NCBI RefSeq assembly: GCF_026627505.1
Contig: NZ_JAPNLK010000062.1
Span: forward strand, 1 to 50,449
DNA from: Streptomyces sp. H27-H5
GTDB lineage: Bacteria; Actinomycetota; Actinomycetes; Streptomycetales; Streptomycetaceae
Direction: 5' to 3'
DNA: 50,449 nucleotides
In this document: piece by piece, positions 23,410-33,685 of the stretch
Numbering within the stretch: position 1 is the stretch's first letter
How the letters are laid out: each line of letters begins with the position of its first letter
The notes under the pieces: model-generated
Seen by the model: the letters and a program-made list of their open reading frames with translations, nothing else
What the model was told of the DNA's origin: nothing
The model's database searches: none
Position numbers and translations under genes: made by a program

Positions 23410-25474
23410 GCTGAAGCGGTTCGGGCGGGGGAAGCTGCCCCGGGCCGCCCTCGTCGCGCTGCTCCTCCTGCCGCTGCTCTACGGAGCCCTGTACCTCTGG
23501 TCCTTCTGGAACCCCTACGGCAACCTCGACAAGATTCCCGTGGCCCTCGTCAACTCCGACCGCGGCGCCACCGTGGACGGCAAGCACCTCGCCGCGGGCG
23601 ACGAGATCACCAGGAAGCTGCGCGACAGCAAGACCTTCGACTGGCGCGAGGTCGACGCCGACGAGGCGGCCAAGGGCCTGGAGGAGGGGACGTACTACCT
23701 GTCCCTGACCATGCCCGCCGACTTCAGCGCGAAGATCGCCTCCAGCTCCGGCGCGGACCCCGCCACCGGGGCGCTCCAGGTCCGGACGAACGACGCGAAC
23801 AACTACATCGTCGGCTCGATCTCCAAGACCGTCTTCTCCGAGGTCCGTTCGGCCGCGTCGACCAACGCCGCCCGCGGATTCCTCGACAAGATCTTCGTCA
23901 ACTTCTCCGACCTGCACGACAAGACCGCCGAGGCCGCCGACGGCGCCGACAAGCTCAAGGACGGCGCCGGCAAGGCCAAGCAGGGCGCCAAGGACCTCGC
24001 CGACGGCCTCGACACGGCCAAGGAGAAGACGGGCGAGCTCAACGGCGGGCTGAAGAAGCTGAACACGGCCGCCGGGCAGCTGGAGACCGGTACGAAGGAC
24101 CTCGCCGCCGGCACCCAGACCCTCGCCGACAAGGTCAACGGGGCCGCCGCCAAGGCCAAGCCCTTCGTCAGCGACCCGAAGTCCCTGGCCGCCACCGCCG
24201 AACTCGTCGCGGACACCGCCCAGGTGGTCAACAAGCACCTGGACTCCTTCGCCAAGAACGCCCCGGCCGCCGCCGCCGTCACCCAACGGGCCGCGACCGG
24301 CGCGGACAAGTACTACACCGCCCACTGCGTCACCCCGGGCGCCGAGCCGCACCTGGCCTCCTGCCCCGACTTGAAGCGGATCAAGGACGACACCGCCGAG
24401 GGCGCGATGCTGGCCGGTGACGTCAACGACGTCGTGAAGGCCTCCGGCACCGACATGGGCAAGCTCCGCCGTCAGCTCGGCGACCTGGAGAACAAGGCCC
24501 GCGAACTCGCCGACAAGGCCCCCGGCCTGTCCTCCGACCTCAACACGGCCGTCGCCAAGGTCAACGCCCTGAACACCGGCGCCCAGAAGGTCGCCTCCGG
24601 CATGACGCAGCTGCACACCGGCCTCGGCACCGCCTTCACCGGCTCCGGCGCCCTCACCGAGGGCGTCGGCAAGCTCGGGGACGGTGCGCACACCCTCGAC
24701 AGCGGCATGTACAAGCTGGTCGACGGCAGCGGCGAGCTCGCCGGCGGTCTGCACGACGGCGCCGGCAAGATCCCGGACTACGACCAGCAGGCCCGCGACG
24801 CCCGGACCCAGGTCATGGCCGACCCCGTCCGGCTCGCCAACCAGTCCCTGCACAAGGCGCCCAACTACGGCACCGGTTTCGCCCCGTACTTCATCCCGCT
24901 CTCCCTGTGGGTCGGCGCGATGGTCGCCTACATGCTGATCGCCCCGCTGAACCGGCGCGCCCTGGCCGCCGGCGCCTCGCCCTGGCGGGTCGCCCTCGCG
25001 GGCTGGCTGCCCGTGGCCGGCATCGGCTTCGCACAGGTCGGCCTGCTGATGTCCGTGCTCCACTGGGCCCCGGGCCTCGGCCTGGACATGGCCCGGCCCG
25101 CGCTCACCATCGCCTTCCTGATGCTGGTCACCTGCTGCTTCGCGGCGATCGTCCAGTGGCTCAACGCCAAGTTCGGGGCGGCCGGACGCATCCTGGTCCT
25201 CGCCGCCCTGATGCTCCAGTTGACCTCGGCGGGCGGCACGTACCCCGTTCAGACCAGCCCCGCATTCTTCAACTGGATCCACCCGTACCTGCCCATGTCG
25301 TACGTCGTCGAGGGCCTGCGCCGCCTCATCACCGGCGGCGACCTCACCCCGGTGTGGCAGGGATCCCTGGTCCTGCTGGCCTTCACGGTCGGAGCCCTGG
25401 CCCTGACCGCGCTGGCCGCCCGCGGCAAGCAGGTGTGGACGATGAGTCGACTGCACCCGGAACTGAGCCTGTAG
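23381..25474 (+). CDS. YhgE/Pip-family membrane protein
   Basis: A 697-residue protein of the YhgE/Pip (phage infection protein, ABC-2-like) family. One N-terminal span (about 20-43, LVALLLLPLLYGALYLWSF) is followed by VALVNSDRG typical of YhgE, a long external domain with repeated A/LxxGxxxL segments (ADGADKLKDGAGKAKQGAKD and similar) forming coiled-coil-like repeats, and then five or six C-terminal spans. In firmicutes such proteins act as phage receptor factors or, with an ABC ATPase, as type VII secretion-like exporters. The ATG at 23381 sits inside the end of the ATPase gene, after GAAGGGGA, so translation is coupled. Substrate unknown. Confidence 0.85.
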   Translation: MRSPKLAALELKRFGRGKLPRAALVALLLLPLLYGALYLWSFWNPYGNLDKIPVALVNSDRGATVDGKHLAAGDEITRKLRDSKTFDWREVDADEAAKGLEEGTYYLSLTMPADFSAKIASSSGADPATGALQVRTNDANNYIVGSISKTVFSEVRSAASTNAARGFLDKIFVNFSDLHDKTAEAADGADKLKDGAGKAKQGAKDLADGLDTAKEKTGELNGGLKKLNTAAGQLETGTKDLAAGTQTLADKVNGAAAKAKPFVSDPKSLAATAELVADTAQVVNKHLDSFAKNAPAAAAVTQRAATGADKYYTAHCVTPGAEPHLASCPDLKRIKDDTAEGAMLAGDVNDVVKASGTDMGKLRRQLGDLENKARELADKAPGLSSDLNTAVAKVNALNTGAQKVASGMTQLHTGLGTAFTGSGALTEGVGKLGDGAHTLDSGMYKLVDGSGELAGGLHDGAGKIPDYDQQARDARTQVMADPVRLANQSLHKAPNYGTGFAPYFIPLSLWVGAMVAYMLIAPLNRRALAAGASPWRVALAGWLPVAGIGFAQVGLLMSVLHWAPGLGLDMARPALTIAFLMLVTCCFAAIVQWLNAKFGAAGRILVLAALMLQLTSAGGTYPVQTSPAFFNWIHPYLPMSYVVEGLRRLITGGDLTPVWQGSLVLLAFTVGALALTALAARGKQVWTMSRLHPELSL

Positions 25475-25503
25475 AGAGCTGTTGACCTGTGAGAATCAGC
25501 GCC

Positions 25504-26133
25504 ATGGAAAGCAGCAGCACCGGTACGGCCGCCGGCGGTCGACGTCAGGCCACCCGGCAGAAGCTCTACGAAGCGGCCGTCACCCTCATCGCCGAGCAGG
25601 GTTTCTCGGCGACCACGGTCGACGAGATCGCCGAACGGGCGGGCGTGGCCAAGGGCACCGTCTACTACAACTTCGCGAGCAAGAACGACCTCTTCGAGGA
25701 GCTGCTCCGGCACGGGGTGGGGCTGTTGACCGTCTCGCTGCGGACGGCGGCGGAGGAGACGGAGGCGCGCGGCGGCACCCGGATCGAGGCGCTCGACGCG
25801 ATGATCCGCGCGGGCCTGGTCTTCATCGACCGGTACCCGGCCTTCACCCAGCTGTACGTCGCCGAGCTCTGGCGGACCAACCGCACCTGGCAGTCCACGC
25901 TGATGGTGGTCCGCCGCGAGGCGGTGGCGGTGGTGGAGGACGTCCTGCGGGAGGGGGTCGAGCGGGGCGAACTCAGCGCCGAGATCGACGTCCCGCTGAC
26001 GGCGGCCGCGATGGTGGGCATGGTGCTGGTGGCCGCGCTGGACTGGCAGTCCTTCCAGAGCGAGCGGTCCCTGGACGACGTCCACTCGGCCCTGTCGCTG
26101 CTGCTGCGCGGCCGGGTGAGCGGCAGCCGCTGA
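25504..26133 (+). CDS. TetR-family repressor of the ATPase/YhgE operon
   Basis: A 209-residue repressor. The N-terminal helix-turn-helix is clear: RQKLYEAAVTLIAEQGFSA, TTVDEIAERAGVAKGTVYYNF. The C-terminal ligand/dimer domain is of the usual size. The ATG at 25504 gives the family start (MESSSTGT); an in-frame GTG at 25489 is the alternative. It is third in the operon, 29 bases after the YhgE stop. A 26-bp palindrome before the ATPase is its likely target. The inducer is unknown; as the operon codes for an exporter-like pair, a lipophilic or peptide ligand is possible. Confidence 0.88.
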   Translation: MESSSTGTAAGGRRQATRQKLYEAAVTLIAEQGFSATTVDEIAERAGVAKGTVYYNFASKNDLFEELLRHGVGLLTVSLRTAAEETEARGGTRIEALDAMIRAGLVFIDRYPAFTQLYVAELWRTNRTWQSTLMVVRREAVAVVEDVLREGVERGELSAEIDVPLTAAAMVGMVLVAALDWQSFQSERSLDDVHSALSLLLRGRVSGSR

Positions 26134-26305
26134 CCCCCGGTCGGCGGTGCCGCCCGGGGACGGTCCCGGCGTAGAACTGAGTATCCGTACCCAGACCTCC
26201 GGATGAGTACGAGTACGGATGGGTTCCCCCTGCGCACCCGGCAGACTGGGGGTACGGACCGGGCCCTCGTCCCTCGCCGGGGTTCGGGGGACCCGGCGCG
26301 ACACG

Positions 26306-26356
26306 AACGCCGGTGCGGCGGGGCTCGGGGGGAACGAGCCTCGCCGCACCGGCGTT
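26306..26356. terminator. 22-bp bidirectional terminator
   Basis: The arms 26306-26327 and 26335-26356 pair over 22 bp with one G-U pair and a 7-base loop. AAC...GTT ends give A/T runs on both sides (TTTT on the plus strand, 26355-26358). It lies between the convergent tetR and transglutaminase genes and can serve both. Confidence 0.88.
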
Positions 26357-26402
26357 TTCGCGTGTCTCCGTCCGGGGCCGACCCCGAGGGGCCGGCCCGG
26401 GC

Positions 26403-28817
26403 TCAGCCCCGGCCGCGCAGCGGGAGCCGGATCCGTCCGGACAGCGCGGCTCCCCGGGCGGTCACGCCCGACCAGCGGTCCGACGCGGCCCAGGACAGTC
26501 GGACCAGGGACCGGGGCAGTGCCAGGGCCCGTACGCGGGTGCCCCGCGACACGTTCGCCAGCAGCGCCGAGCGCGCCAGCAGGACGTCGTCCGCCAGGCC
26601 CTCGTACGAGGTGTCCGCGCCCGGCGGGGCGTACAACGCCCGTTCCACCGCGCCCGCGACCCGGTGCACGGCCTGCGCCGCCTCGTCCTCCAGCCGGCCC
26701 AGGACGGCCACCCGCCGCGCCGCCCGGCGGGGGGACAGGGCCTCGTCCGGCGGGATGTTCACGTCCCAGGCCGCGTCGCCCAACTCGCGCCAGGCGAGCA
26801 ACACGTCGCCGGCCGCCAGCCGCCGCACCCGGATCCTGCGCCGCCACACCAGGGGGAGCAGGGGCAGACCCAGGACGAGGATCCCCGCGGCCGTCCAGCC
26901 CAGGACCGACAGCGGCGTCACCCCGCCGCCCGCGTCACCGCCCTGCGATGCCACGGGAGCGCCGCACTCGCCGAGCTTCTTCAGCTCCGGCGGGCAGTCC
27001 TGCGCCTTCGACGGGGCCGCCGAGGGCGCCGACGCGCCCGGCGAGGGCAGCGCCGCCGGGGCCGACGGCTGAGCGGTCGGCGTCGCGGCCCGGCTGTAGT
27101 CCGGTACCGAGATGCCGGACCGGGGCGTCGGCTCGAACCGGGTCCAGCCCACGCCCTCGAAGTACAGCTCGGGCCACGCGTGCGCGTCCCGCAGCGACAC
27201 GTTCACGCTGCCGTCGGCCTGCTTGGTGCCCGGGGTGAACCCGACCGCCACCCGCGCCGGGATGTTCAGCGAGCGGGCCATCGCCGCCATCGAGAACGAG
27301 AAGTGGACGCAGAAGCCCTCCTTGTCGTTCAGGAACCGGGCGATGGCCTGGGAACCCGAACCGGAGCTCACCGTGGTGTCGTAGCGGAACCCGCCGCTCA
27401 CCGCGAAGAAGTCCTGGAGCCGCACCGCCCGGGTGTAGTCGTCCGTCGCGCCCCGGGTGACCCGCCGGGCCGTCTCGGCGACGACCGCCGGCAGGTTGGC
27501 CGGCAGCTTCGTGTACTCGGACCGGACCTCGGGGTCCGGAGCGGGGGCCTCGCGCAACTGCGAGGCCGTCGGCCGGAGCAGCAGGCTGCGCACCGTGTAC
27601 TGGGCGCCCTGCACGTTCTGGAAGCGGTCCTTGCCCAACTGGTCCCCGACCAGGGTCCGGCCGGCCGGTTCGAAGCGCCACTTCCCGCCGATGTCCACCT
27701 GCGTCGCCGGGTACGGCATCGGCAGGTAGCGCTGCGCGTACGTCTGGGCCGCCGACACGGTCGTCCGCACCTCGGCCGCGTCCTGGCGGACCGCACCGTC
27801 GAGACCCTGCGGGTTCGGCAGCCGCTCCGGCACGTCCGTCAGGGGACGCCCGGAGGCCTCCCACTTGACCCCGTTGAACTCGTCGAGCGCGAGGATGCGC
27901 AGGTACTGCTCGGACTGCTCCGGACTGTCCGTGCGGTACCGCAGCACCACCCGGTTGTCCTGCGCGTTCAGGCTGCCCTGGAGCGACACCAGCGGGTTGA
28001 CCGCCGAGATCGTCCCGCCGCCCGCGCCGTTGCCCGCACCGCCGTCGTCCCCGGTGCCCAGCATGCCGCCGCCGAGCGACGGCAGCACCGCCGGCACGGC
28101 CAGCGCCAGACCGAGCGTGACCACGCCGATCCGCCGGCCGGTGCGCACCGGGGCCACGGCCCGGGTGCCGTCCTTGCCGCCCCCGTATCCGGAGGCGGCC
28201 GAGACGCGGCCGCCCGGCGCCGCGCCGAAGACGCGGCCCCACTGCGCGAGCCGGTCCCGTCCCTCGGTGAGCAGCAGCATCAGGAAGCCGCAGCCCGCCA
28301 GCAGGAAGGAGAACCAGGCGCCGCCCTGACCGGCCGACAGCCCGGCGGCCACCGAGTAGAGCGCCAACAGCGGCAGCCCGGCCGCCGCCGCCGTCCGCAT
28401 CGTGACGGCCAACATGTCCACCAGCAGACCGATCAGCAGCACCCCGGAGAGCAGCAGCAGCCGGATGCCGTCCGTGAGCGGCGCCGGTATGGCGAACTCG
28501 CCGACATCGCGCACCCCCTGCTGGAACAGCGACCCGAAGTCCGTGACCAGGTAGCCCAACAGCCCGCCGGAGGGCGTCTCGGCCTTCCCCGCGAAGAGGA
28601 AGGCGAGCAGCAACAGCGTCACCAGGAGCTGCGCCGCCACCGTCAGCGACCGCGCCAGCGGGATCCGCCGGGCCCCGGCCCCCACGGCGCTCTGCACGCC
28701 GAGCAGCACGGCCGCCTGCACCAGCCAGCCGGAGGATTCCACCAGCGGGGCCAGTGACCAGGAGGTCAGCAACGTAGCCAGCATCGCGAAGAGTGTCAGT
28801 CGTGCGCGCCCGCTCAT
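26403..28817 (-). CDS. Transglutaminase-like membrane protein (DUF3488/TgpA type)
   Basis: An 804-residue membrane protein. The first about 200 residues hold six or so spans, followed by an external transglutaminase-like domain with nucleophile Cys503 (EGFCVHFSF) and His546 (RDAHAWPELYFEG). A disordered Pro/Ala/Ser linker leads to one more span (about 636-657) and a C-terminal cytoplasmic DUF4129-like segment. It belongs to the TgpA/TransGlut-core family coded with DUF58 and MoxR. The ATG at 28817 has GGAGGTTGGGG before it and overlaps the DUF58 stop by 4 bases. A longer frame running on through DUF58 is a shadow. Its targets are not known. Confidence 0.9.
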   Translation of the reverse strand: MSGRARLTLFAMLATLLTSWSLAPLVESSGWLVQAAVLLGVQSAVGAGARRIPLARSLTVAAQLLVTLLLLAFLFAGKAETPSGGLLGYLVTDFGSLFQQGVRDVGEFAIPAPLTDGIRLLLLSGVLLIGLLVDMLAVTMRTAAAAGLPLLALYSVAAGLSAGQGGAWFSFLLAGCGFLMLLLTEGRDRLAQWGRVFGAAPGGRVSAASGYGGGKDGTRAVAPVRTGRRIGVVTLGLALAVPAVLPSLGGGMLGTGDDGGAGNGAGGGTISAVNPLVSLQGSLNAQDNRVVLRYRTDSPEQSEQYLRILALDEFNGVKWEASGRPLTDVPERLPNPQGLDGAVRQDAAEVRTTVSAAQTYAQRYLPMPYPATQVDIGGKWRFEPAGRTLVGDQLGKDRFQNVQGAQYTVRSLLLRPTASQLREAPAPDPEVRSEYTKLPANLPAVVAETARRVTRGATDDYTRAVRLQDFFAVSGGFRYDTTVSSGSGSQAIARFLNDKEGFCVHFSFSMAAMARSLNIPARVAVGFTPGTKQADGSVNVSLRDAHAWPELYFEGVGWTRFEPTPRSGISVPDYSRAATPTAQPSAPAALPSPGASAPSAAPSKAQDCPPELKKLGECGAPVASQGGDAGGGVTPLSVLGWTAAGILVLGLPLLPLVWRRRIRVRRLAAGDVLLAWRELGDAAWDVNIPPDEALSPRRAARRVAVLGRLEDEAAQAVHRVAGAVERALYAPPGADTSYEGLADDVLLARSALLANVSRGTRVRALALPRSLVRLSWAASDRWSGVTARGAALSGRIRLPLRGRG

Positions 28818-30177
28818 CCCCAACCTCCGGAGGTCGCCGTGCCGAGCGGAGCGTTCCCGGCCTGCCGCCACAGATCGCCGAAGGCCACCCCGGGCGGGGC
28901 GGCCAGTGCCGTCCAGCCCGCGTCGCGCAGCCGGCCCAGCCGTGTGTCCACCCGCGAGGGCCCGCCCGTCCAGGCCGCGGAGTCCAGGACGAACGCCACC
29001 GCGCCCCCGCTGCGCTGCCGCATCCTGCTCGCCATCTCGGTCTGTACGTCGTCCAGGTCGCCGAGGAAGGCGATGAGGAGCCCGTCGGAGCCCGCCCCGC
29101 CGAAGCCCCCGCCCGCCCCGCCGCCGCGGAGCGCGTCGTGGGCCTTGGACAGTCCGCTCTCGTCGGAGTGCCCGATGACCGCGAGGGTGTCCAGCATCAG
29201 TCCGGCCGCCTCGGCGGGATCGTGTCCGCCCGAGGAGAAGCCGCCGCCGGCGACACCGGGGACCGAGGTGCCGTTGTCGGTCAGCAGCCGCGCCGAGAAC
29301 CCCTGTTCCAGCAGGTGGACCAGGGTGGAGGCGGCTCCCGACACGGCCCACTCGAACGCCGAGTCCGGGCCGGCGCCCCGGTAGGCGTCCGCCCGGGTGT
29401 CCAGCAGGACGGTGGCCTTGGTGCGCTGGGGCTGCTCCTCGCGGCGCACCATCAGCTCGCCGTAGCGGGCGGTGGAGCGCCAGTGCACCCGTCGCAGGTC
29501 GTCGCCGCGCCGGTACTCGCGCGGGATCACGTCGTCGTCGCCGGCCAGGGCCAGGGAGCGGCGGCTGCCGTCGCCGTGGCCGTTGGCCTCGCCGGTCAGC
29601 CGGACCGCGGGCAGGGCCTCGGTGCGCGGGATGACGGTGAGGGTGTCGTACGTGCTGAACGAACGGGTCAGCTCGACCATCCCGAAGGGATCGGTCAGCC
29701 GGAGCTGGAGCGGGCCCAGCGGGTAGCGGCCGCGCAGGTCGGAACGGACCCGGTAGGACACCTCGCGGCGGCCGCCGGGCTCGACCCGGTCCAGTACGAA
29801 GCGGGGCCGCGGCCCCAGCACGTACGGCACTCGGTCCTGGAGCATCAGCAGCCCGGTCGGCATCCTGGAGGTGTTGTCCATGCGCAGCTGCACCCGGGCC
29901 TCGCCGCCCGCGGGCACCCGGCCCGGGGTCAGCCGGCGGCTGCCGGAGACCCGGTGGCGGGTGCGGTGCAGGGCGACGACACAGATCAGCGGGAGCAGGG
30001 CCAGCAGCAGTCCCACGCGGAGCAGCTCGCCCTGCCCGAGCACGTACGCGCACGCGGCGGCCGCGATCCCGGCGGCCAGGAACGAGCGGCCGCGCGTGGT
30101 CAGCCCCGACAGGGAGGCGCGCAGACCGGTCCCGCCCCGTCCCGCGCCACCGGCGCCGCTCGGGGCACCGGTGCTCA

Positions 30178-30178
<1 letters not shown>
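28814..30178 (-). CDS. DUF58 protein
   Basis: A 454-residue protein with two N-terminal spans (about 30-68: FLAAGIAAAACAYVLG, LLLALLPLICVVAL) and a large domain with the DUF58 hallmark REYRRGDDLRRVHWRSTAR at about 226-244. The second half is a von Willebrand A-like fold whose metal site may be near VLLDTRAD. DUF58 is typically coded with MoxR and transglutaminase, and MoxR is thought to act as its chaperone. The ATG at 30178 overlaps the MoxR stop (TGATG), and its stop overlaps the next start, so the three genes are translationally linked. Confidence 0.9.
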
Positions 30179-31188
<1,010 letters not shown>

Positions 31189-31346
31189 CTGGTTCTCCTC
31201 GGCCCTTTCTCCGGGCCGATCACGCTCTTGACGCATGAACCGGCCCACCCCGACACCTCTGCATCGCGAGAGTGCGGACGCCGGCCCGGGAACACTCCCG
31301 GGTGGCGTCACCCCGCATTCTTGACGGCGTTACGGCCTTGTGTCAC

Positions 31347-31898
31347 TCAAGAGGCGGGATCGATCTCCCGCAGGAGCCCGGTGTGCACGTCGAAGACGAA
31401 GCCTCGCACATCGTCGCGGAAGGGCAGGAAGGGGTTCGTGCGCACCCGCTGCATGGACTGGCGCACGTCCTGGTCCACGTCCCGGAAGGCCTCGACGGCC
31501 CAGGCGGGACGCTGACCGACCTCGTCCTCCAGTTCGTGCCGGAAGTCCTCGGTCAGGCTTTCGAGGCCACAGCCGGTGTGGTGGATGAGTATCACCGCGC
31601 GGGTGCCGAGCGCCCGCTGGCTGATGGTGAGGGACCGGATCGTGTCGTCGGTGACCACACCGCCCGCGTTGCGGATCGTGTGGCAGTCGCCCAGCTTCAG
31701 GCCGAGGGCGGCGTGCAGGTCGAGGCGGGCGTCCATGCAGGCCACGACGGCGACCTGGAGCACCGGGCGGGCGTCCATACCGGGGTCGCCGAACGCGGCG
31801 GCGTAGCGACGGTTCGCCTCGACCAGCCGGTCGGTGACGGACCCGCCGGCGGAGGCCTGGGCTGCGGATTCTGCGGGCAGGGATGCGGAAGTCGTCAT
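31347..31898 (-). CDS. Beta-class carbonic anhydrase
   Basis: A 183-residue zinc enzyme converting CO2 and bicarbonate. Zinc ligands are in place: Cys54 and Asp56 in ACMDARLD, His107 and Cys110 in IHHTGC, with RNAGG following. The length and the DTIRSL and GTRAVILI segments are usual for the smaller beta-CA branch of actinobacteria. The ATG at 31898 is chosen by homology; a -10-like TAACGT lies 7 bases upstream on this strand with no Shine-Dalgarno. A longer frame upstream is not supported. It is divergent from rsmH with about 300 bases between. Confidence 0.92.
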   Translation of the reverse strand: MTTSASLPAESAAQASAGGSVTDRLVEANRRYAAAFGDPGMDARPVLQVAVVACMDARLDLHAALGLKLGDCHTIRNAGGVVTDDTIRSLTISQRALGTRAVILIHHTGCGLESLTEDFRHELEDEVGQRPAWAVEAFRDVDQDVRQSMQRVRTNPFLPFRDDVRGFVFDVHTGLLREIDPAS

Positions 31899-31905
31899 GC
31901 CTACG

Positions 31906-31911
31906 ACGTTA
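31906..31911 (-). promoter_or_regulatory. Candidate -10 box of the carbonic anhydrase gene
   Basis: TAACGT on the minus strand is 7 bases before the ATG; no ribosome binding site is visible, so the mRNA is probably leaderless. Confidence 0.45.
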
Positions 31912-32073
31912 ATGGGCACCGCTGGGGGAGGCATGGAGCGAGGAGGGACAAAGAAGGTCAACCGGCCTTGTTGTGAGCTAACCCACAAGGGTGGGCCGGA
32001 CGCGGCTGTTCGGGTGATTCGCGGCATTCGCGGGTTCCGTACGAGCGGAGCGGACGGCGCGCCGGGCGGTTCG

Positions 32074-32101
32074 TTGACCGCAGGGACCGTTGCACTAAAG
32101 T
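32074..32101 (+). promoter_or_regulatory. Candidate promoter of rsmH and the dcw operon
   Basis: TTGACC (32074-32079) and TAAAGT (32096-32101) are separated by 16 bases, matching a vegetative HrdB-type promoter. The transcript would start about 100 bases before rsmH. Confidence 0.6.
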
Positions 32102-32209
32102 GACGCGAACCGGCCGGAGCCCGGCCCTCACCGGCCGCCCGGCCCCCTGGTAAAACTCCGCGTGCGCGGCGCGGCGTACGCCTGCCGCGCCGTTATCTGA
32201 GAGGGCGCT

Positions 32210-33169
32210 TTGACTAGCGAGTCCCGACATGTCCCGGTGATGCTCCAGCGGTGCCTGGACCTGTTGGCCCCGGCGCTGGAGAGGCCGGGGGCCGTCGTAG
32301 TCGACTGCACCCTCGGTCTCGGCGGCCACAGCGAGGCCCTGCTGACCCGGTTCCCCGAGGCCCACCTGATCGGCCTCGACCGCGACAAGGAGGCCCTGCG
32401 GCTCTCCGGGGAGCGCCTCGCGCCCTTCGGCGACCGGGTCACCCTCGTCCACGCGATCTACGCCGACCTGGCCGAGGTGCTCGACGGACTGCGCATCCCC
32501 GCGGTCCAGGGCATCCTCTTCGACCTGGGCGTCTCCTCCATGCAGCTGGACGAGGCCGACCGCGGGTTCGCGTACGCCCAGGACGCCCCGCTGGACATGC
32601 GCATGGACCAGACGACCGGCATCAGCGCCGCCGAGGTCCTCAACACCTACGCCCCCGGCGAGCTGGTCCGCATCCTGCGCCAGTACGGCGAGGAGAAGCA
32701 GGCCAAACGCATCGTCTCCGCGGTGGTGCGGGAGCGGGAGAAGGAACCCTTCACCAACAGCGCCCGGCTGGTCGAGCTGATCCGCGACTCGCTGCCCCAG
32801 GCGGCGAAGCGGACCGGCGGCAACCCGGCCAAGCGCACCTTCCAGGCCCTGCGCATCGAGGTCAACGGCGAGCTGTCCGGCCTGGAACGGGCCATCCCGG
32901 CGGCCGTGGACCGGATCGCGGTCGGCGGCCGGATCGCGGTGCTCTCGTACCACTCGCTGGAGGACCGGCTGGTCAAGCAGGTCTTCGCGGCGGGCGCCGC
33001 CTCCACGGCGCCCCCCGGACTGCCCGTGGTGCCGGAGAAGTACCAGCCCAAGCTGAAACTCCTCACGCGCGGCGCCGAGCTCCCCACGGAGGAGGAGATC
33101 GCCGAGAACCGGCGGGCGGCCCCCGCCCGGTGCCGCGGAGTCGAACGGATCCGCGAGGCGCGACTGTGA
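32210..33169 (+). CDS. rsmH: 16S rRNA (cytosine-1402-N4) methyltransferase
   Basis: Methylates C1402 of 16S rRNA in the ribosomal P site; formerly MraW. The 319-residue protein has HVPVMLQRCLDLLAP at its start, SAM motif VVDCTLGLGGHSEA, DLGVSSMQLDEADRGFAY, MRMDQTTG, KRTFQALRIEVNGEL and SYHSLEDRLVK, all family signatures. The start is a TTG with GAGAGGG 4-5 bases upstream. It is the first dcw gene here and overlaps ftsL by 4 bases. Confidence 0.95.
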   Translation: MTSESRHVPVMLQRCLDLLAPALERPGAVVVDCTLGLGGHSEALLTRFPEAHLIGLDRDKEALRLSGERLAPFGDRVTLVHAIYADLAEVLDGLRIPAVQGILFDLGVSSMQLDEADRGFAYAQDAPLDMRMDQTTGISAAEVLNTYAPGELVRILRQYGEEKQAKRIVSAVVREREKEPFTNSARLVELIRDSLPQAAKRTGGNPAKRTFQALRIEVNGELSGLERAIPAAVDRIAVGGRIAVLSYHSLEDRLVKQVFAAGAASTAPPGLPVVPEKYQPKLKLLTRGAELPTEEEIAENRRAAPARCRGVERIREARL

Positions 33170-33681
33170 TCAAGCGCGGGGGACGGCTGAGGCCCGGCGT
33201 CGCGGCCGGCGCCGGAGCGGGGAGCGGAGCAGGTCAGGCGGCCCGGATGCCGTTCGTGCTGTTGGTCGTCGCCCTGCTGGGCGGCGGCCTGATCAGCCTG
33301 CTGTTGCTGAACTCCGCGCTGAACCAGGGCTCCTTCCAGCTCACCCAGCTGAAGAAGGAGACCCTCGTCCTGACCGACGAGGAGCAGGCGCTCCAGCGGG
33401 ACGTGGACGGCTACTCGGCCCCCGACGCGCTCCAGCGACGGGCACACGAACTGGGCCTGGTGCCGGGCGGCAGCCCCGTCTTCATCGGACCGGACGGGAA
33501 GGTCGCGGGCGCCGCCTCGCAGGCGCAGGCGCCGCCCCCGCCGTCCCCCGCGCCGGTCGCGCAGCCCCCGGTGTCCGCGGCGCCCTCCGGCGCCCCGCCC
33601 GCCGCGGCGAGCGGCCCGCCCGCGCCGACCCCGTCCGCGGCGAACGGGACCCCCCAGCCCAGCCAGACCCCTGGAAGGTGA
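33166..33681 (+). CDS. ftsL: Cell division protein FtsL
   Basis: A 171-residue bitopic membrane protein of the FtsL-FtsB-FtsQ complex. Residues about 25-45 form the span (MPFVLLVVALLGGGLISLLL), then a short leucine-zipper-like external coiled coil (FQLTQLKKETLVLTDEEQAL), then a Pro/Ala-rich tail of about 60 residues that most FtsL lack. It sits at the canonical place between rsmH and ftsI. GTG 33166 overlaps the rsmH stop (GTGA). A small ORF starts 5 bases after its stop. Confidence 0.88.
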   Translation: MIKRGGRLRPGVAAGAGAGSGAGQAARMPFVLLVVALLGGGLISLLLLNSALNQGSFQLTQLKKETLVLTDEEQALQRDVDGYSAPDALQRRAHELGLVPGGSPVFIGPDGKVAGAASQAQAPPPPSPAPVAQPPVSAAPSGAPPAAASGPPAPTPSAANGTPQPSQTPGR

Positions 33682-33685
33682 CGTC

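Larger units (their letters stand above)
31899..32209. other. Divergent intergenic region, carbonic anhydrase and dcw cluster
   Basis: About 311 bases without a gene. The left end carries TAACGT (31906-31911, minus strand), a -10 for the carbonic anhydrase. The right part holds a likely dcw promoter. No mraZ gene is present, although mraZ heads the cluster in many bacteria including mycobacteria. The final part has the rsmH ribosome binding site GAGAGGG. Confidence 0.6.

Noticed and set aside
23177..25456. A 759-residue minus-strand frame opposite the YhgE gene
   Set aside because: Composition is Gly/Val/Glu/Leu-rich shadow sequence with no domain; the plus-strand protein is a clear family member.
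26403..30053. A 1216-residue minus-strand frame joining transglutaminase and upstream sequence
   Set aside because: The first 400 residues are Arg/Pro/Ala-rich shadow of DUF58 in another frame. The real start is ATG 28817, with a ribosome binding site and a 4-base overlap.
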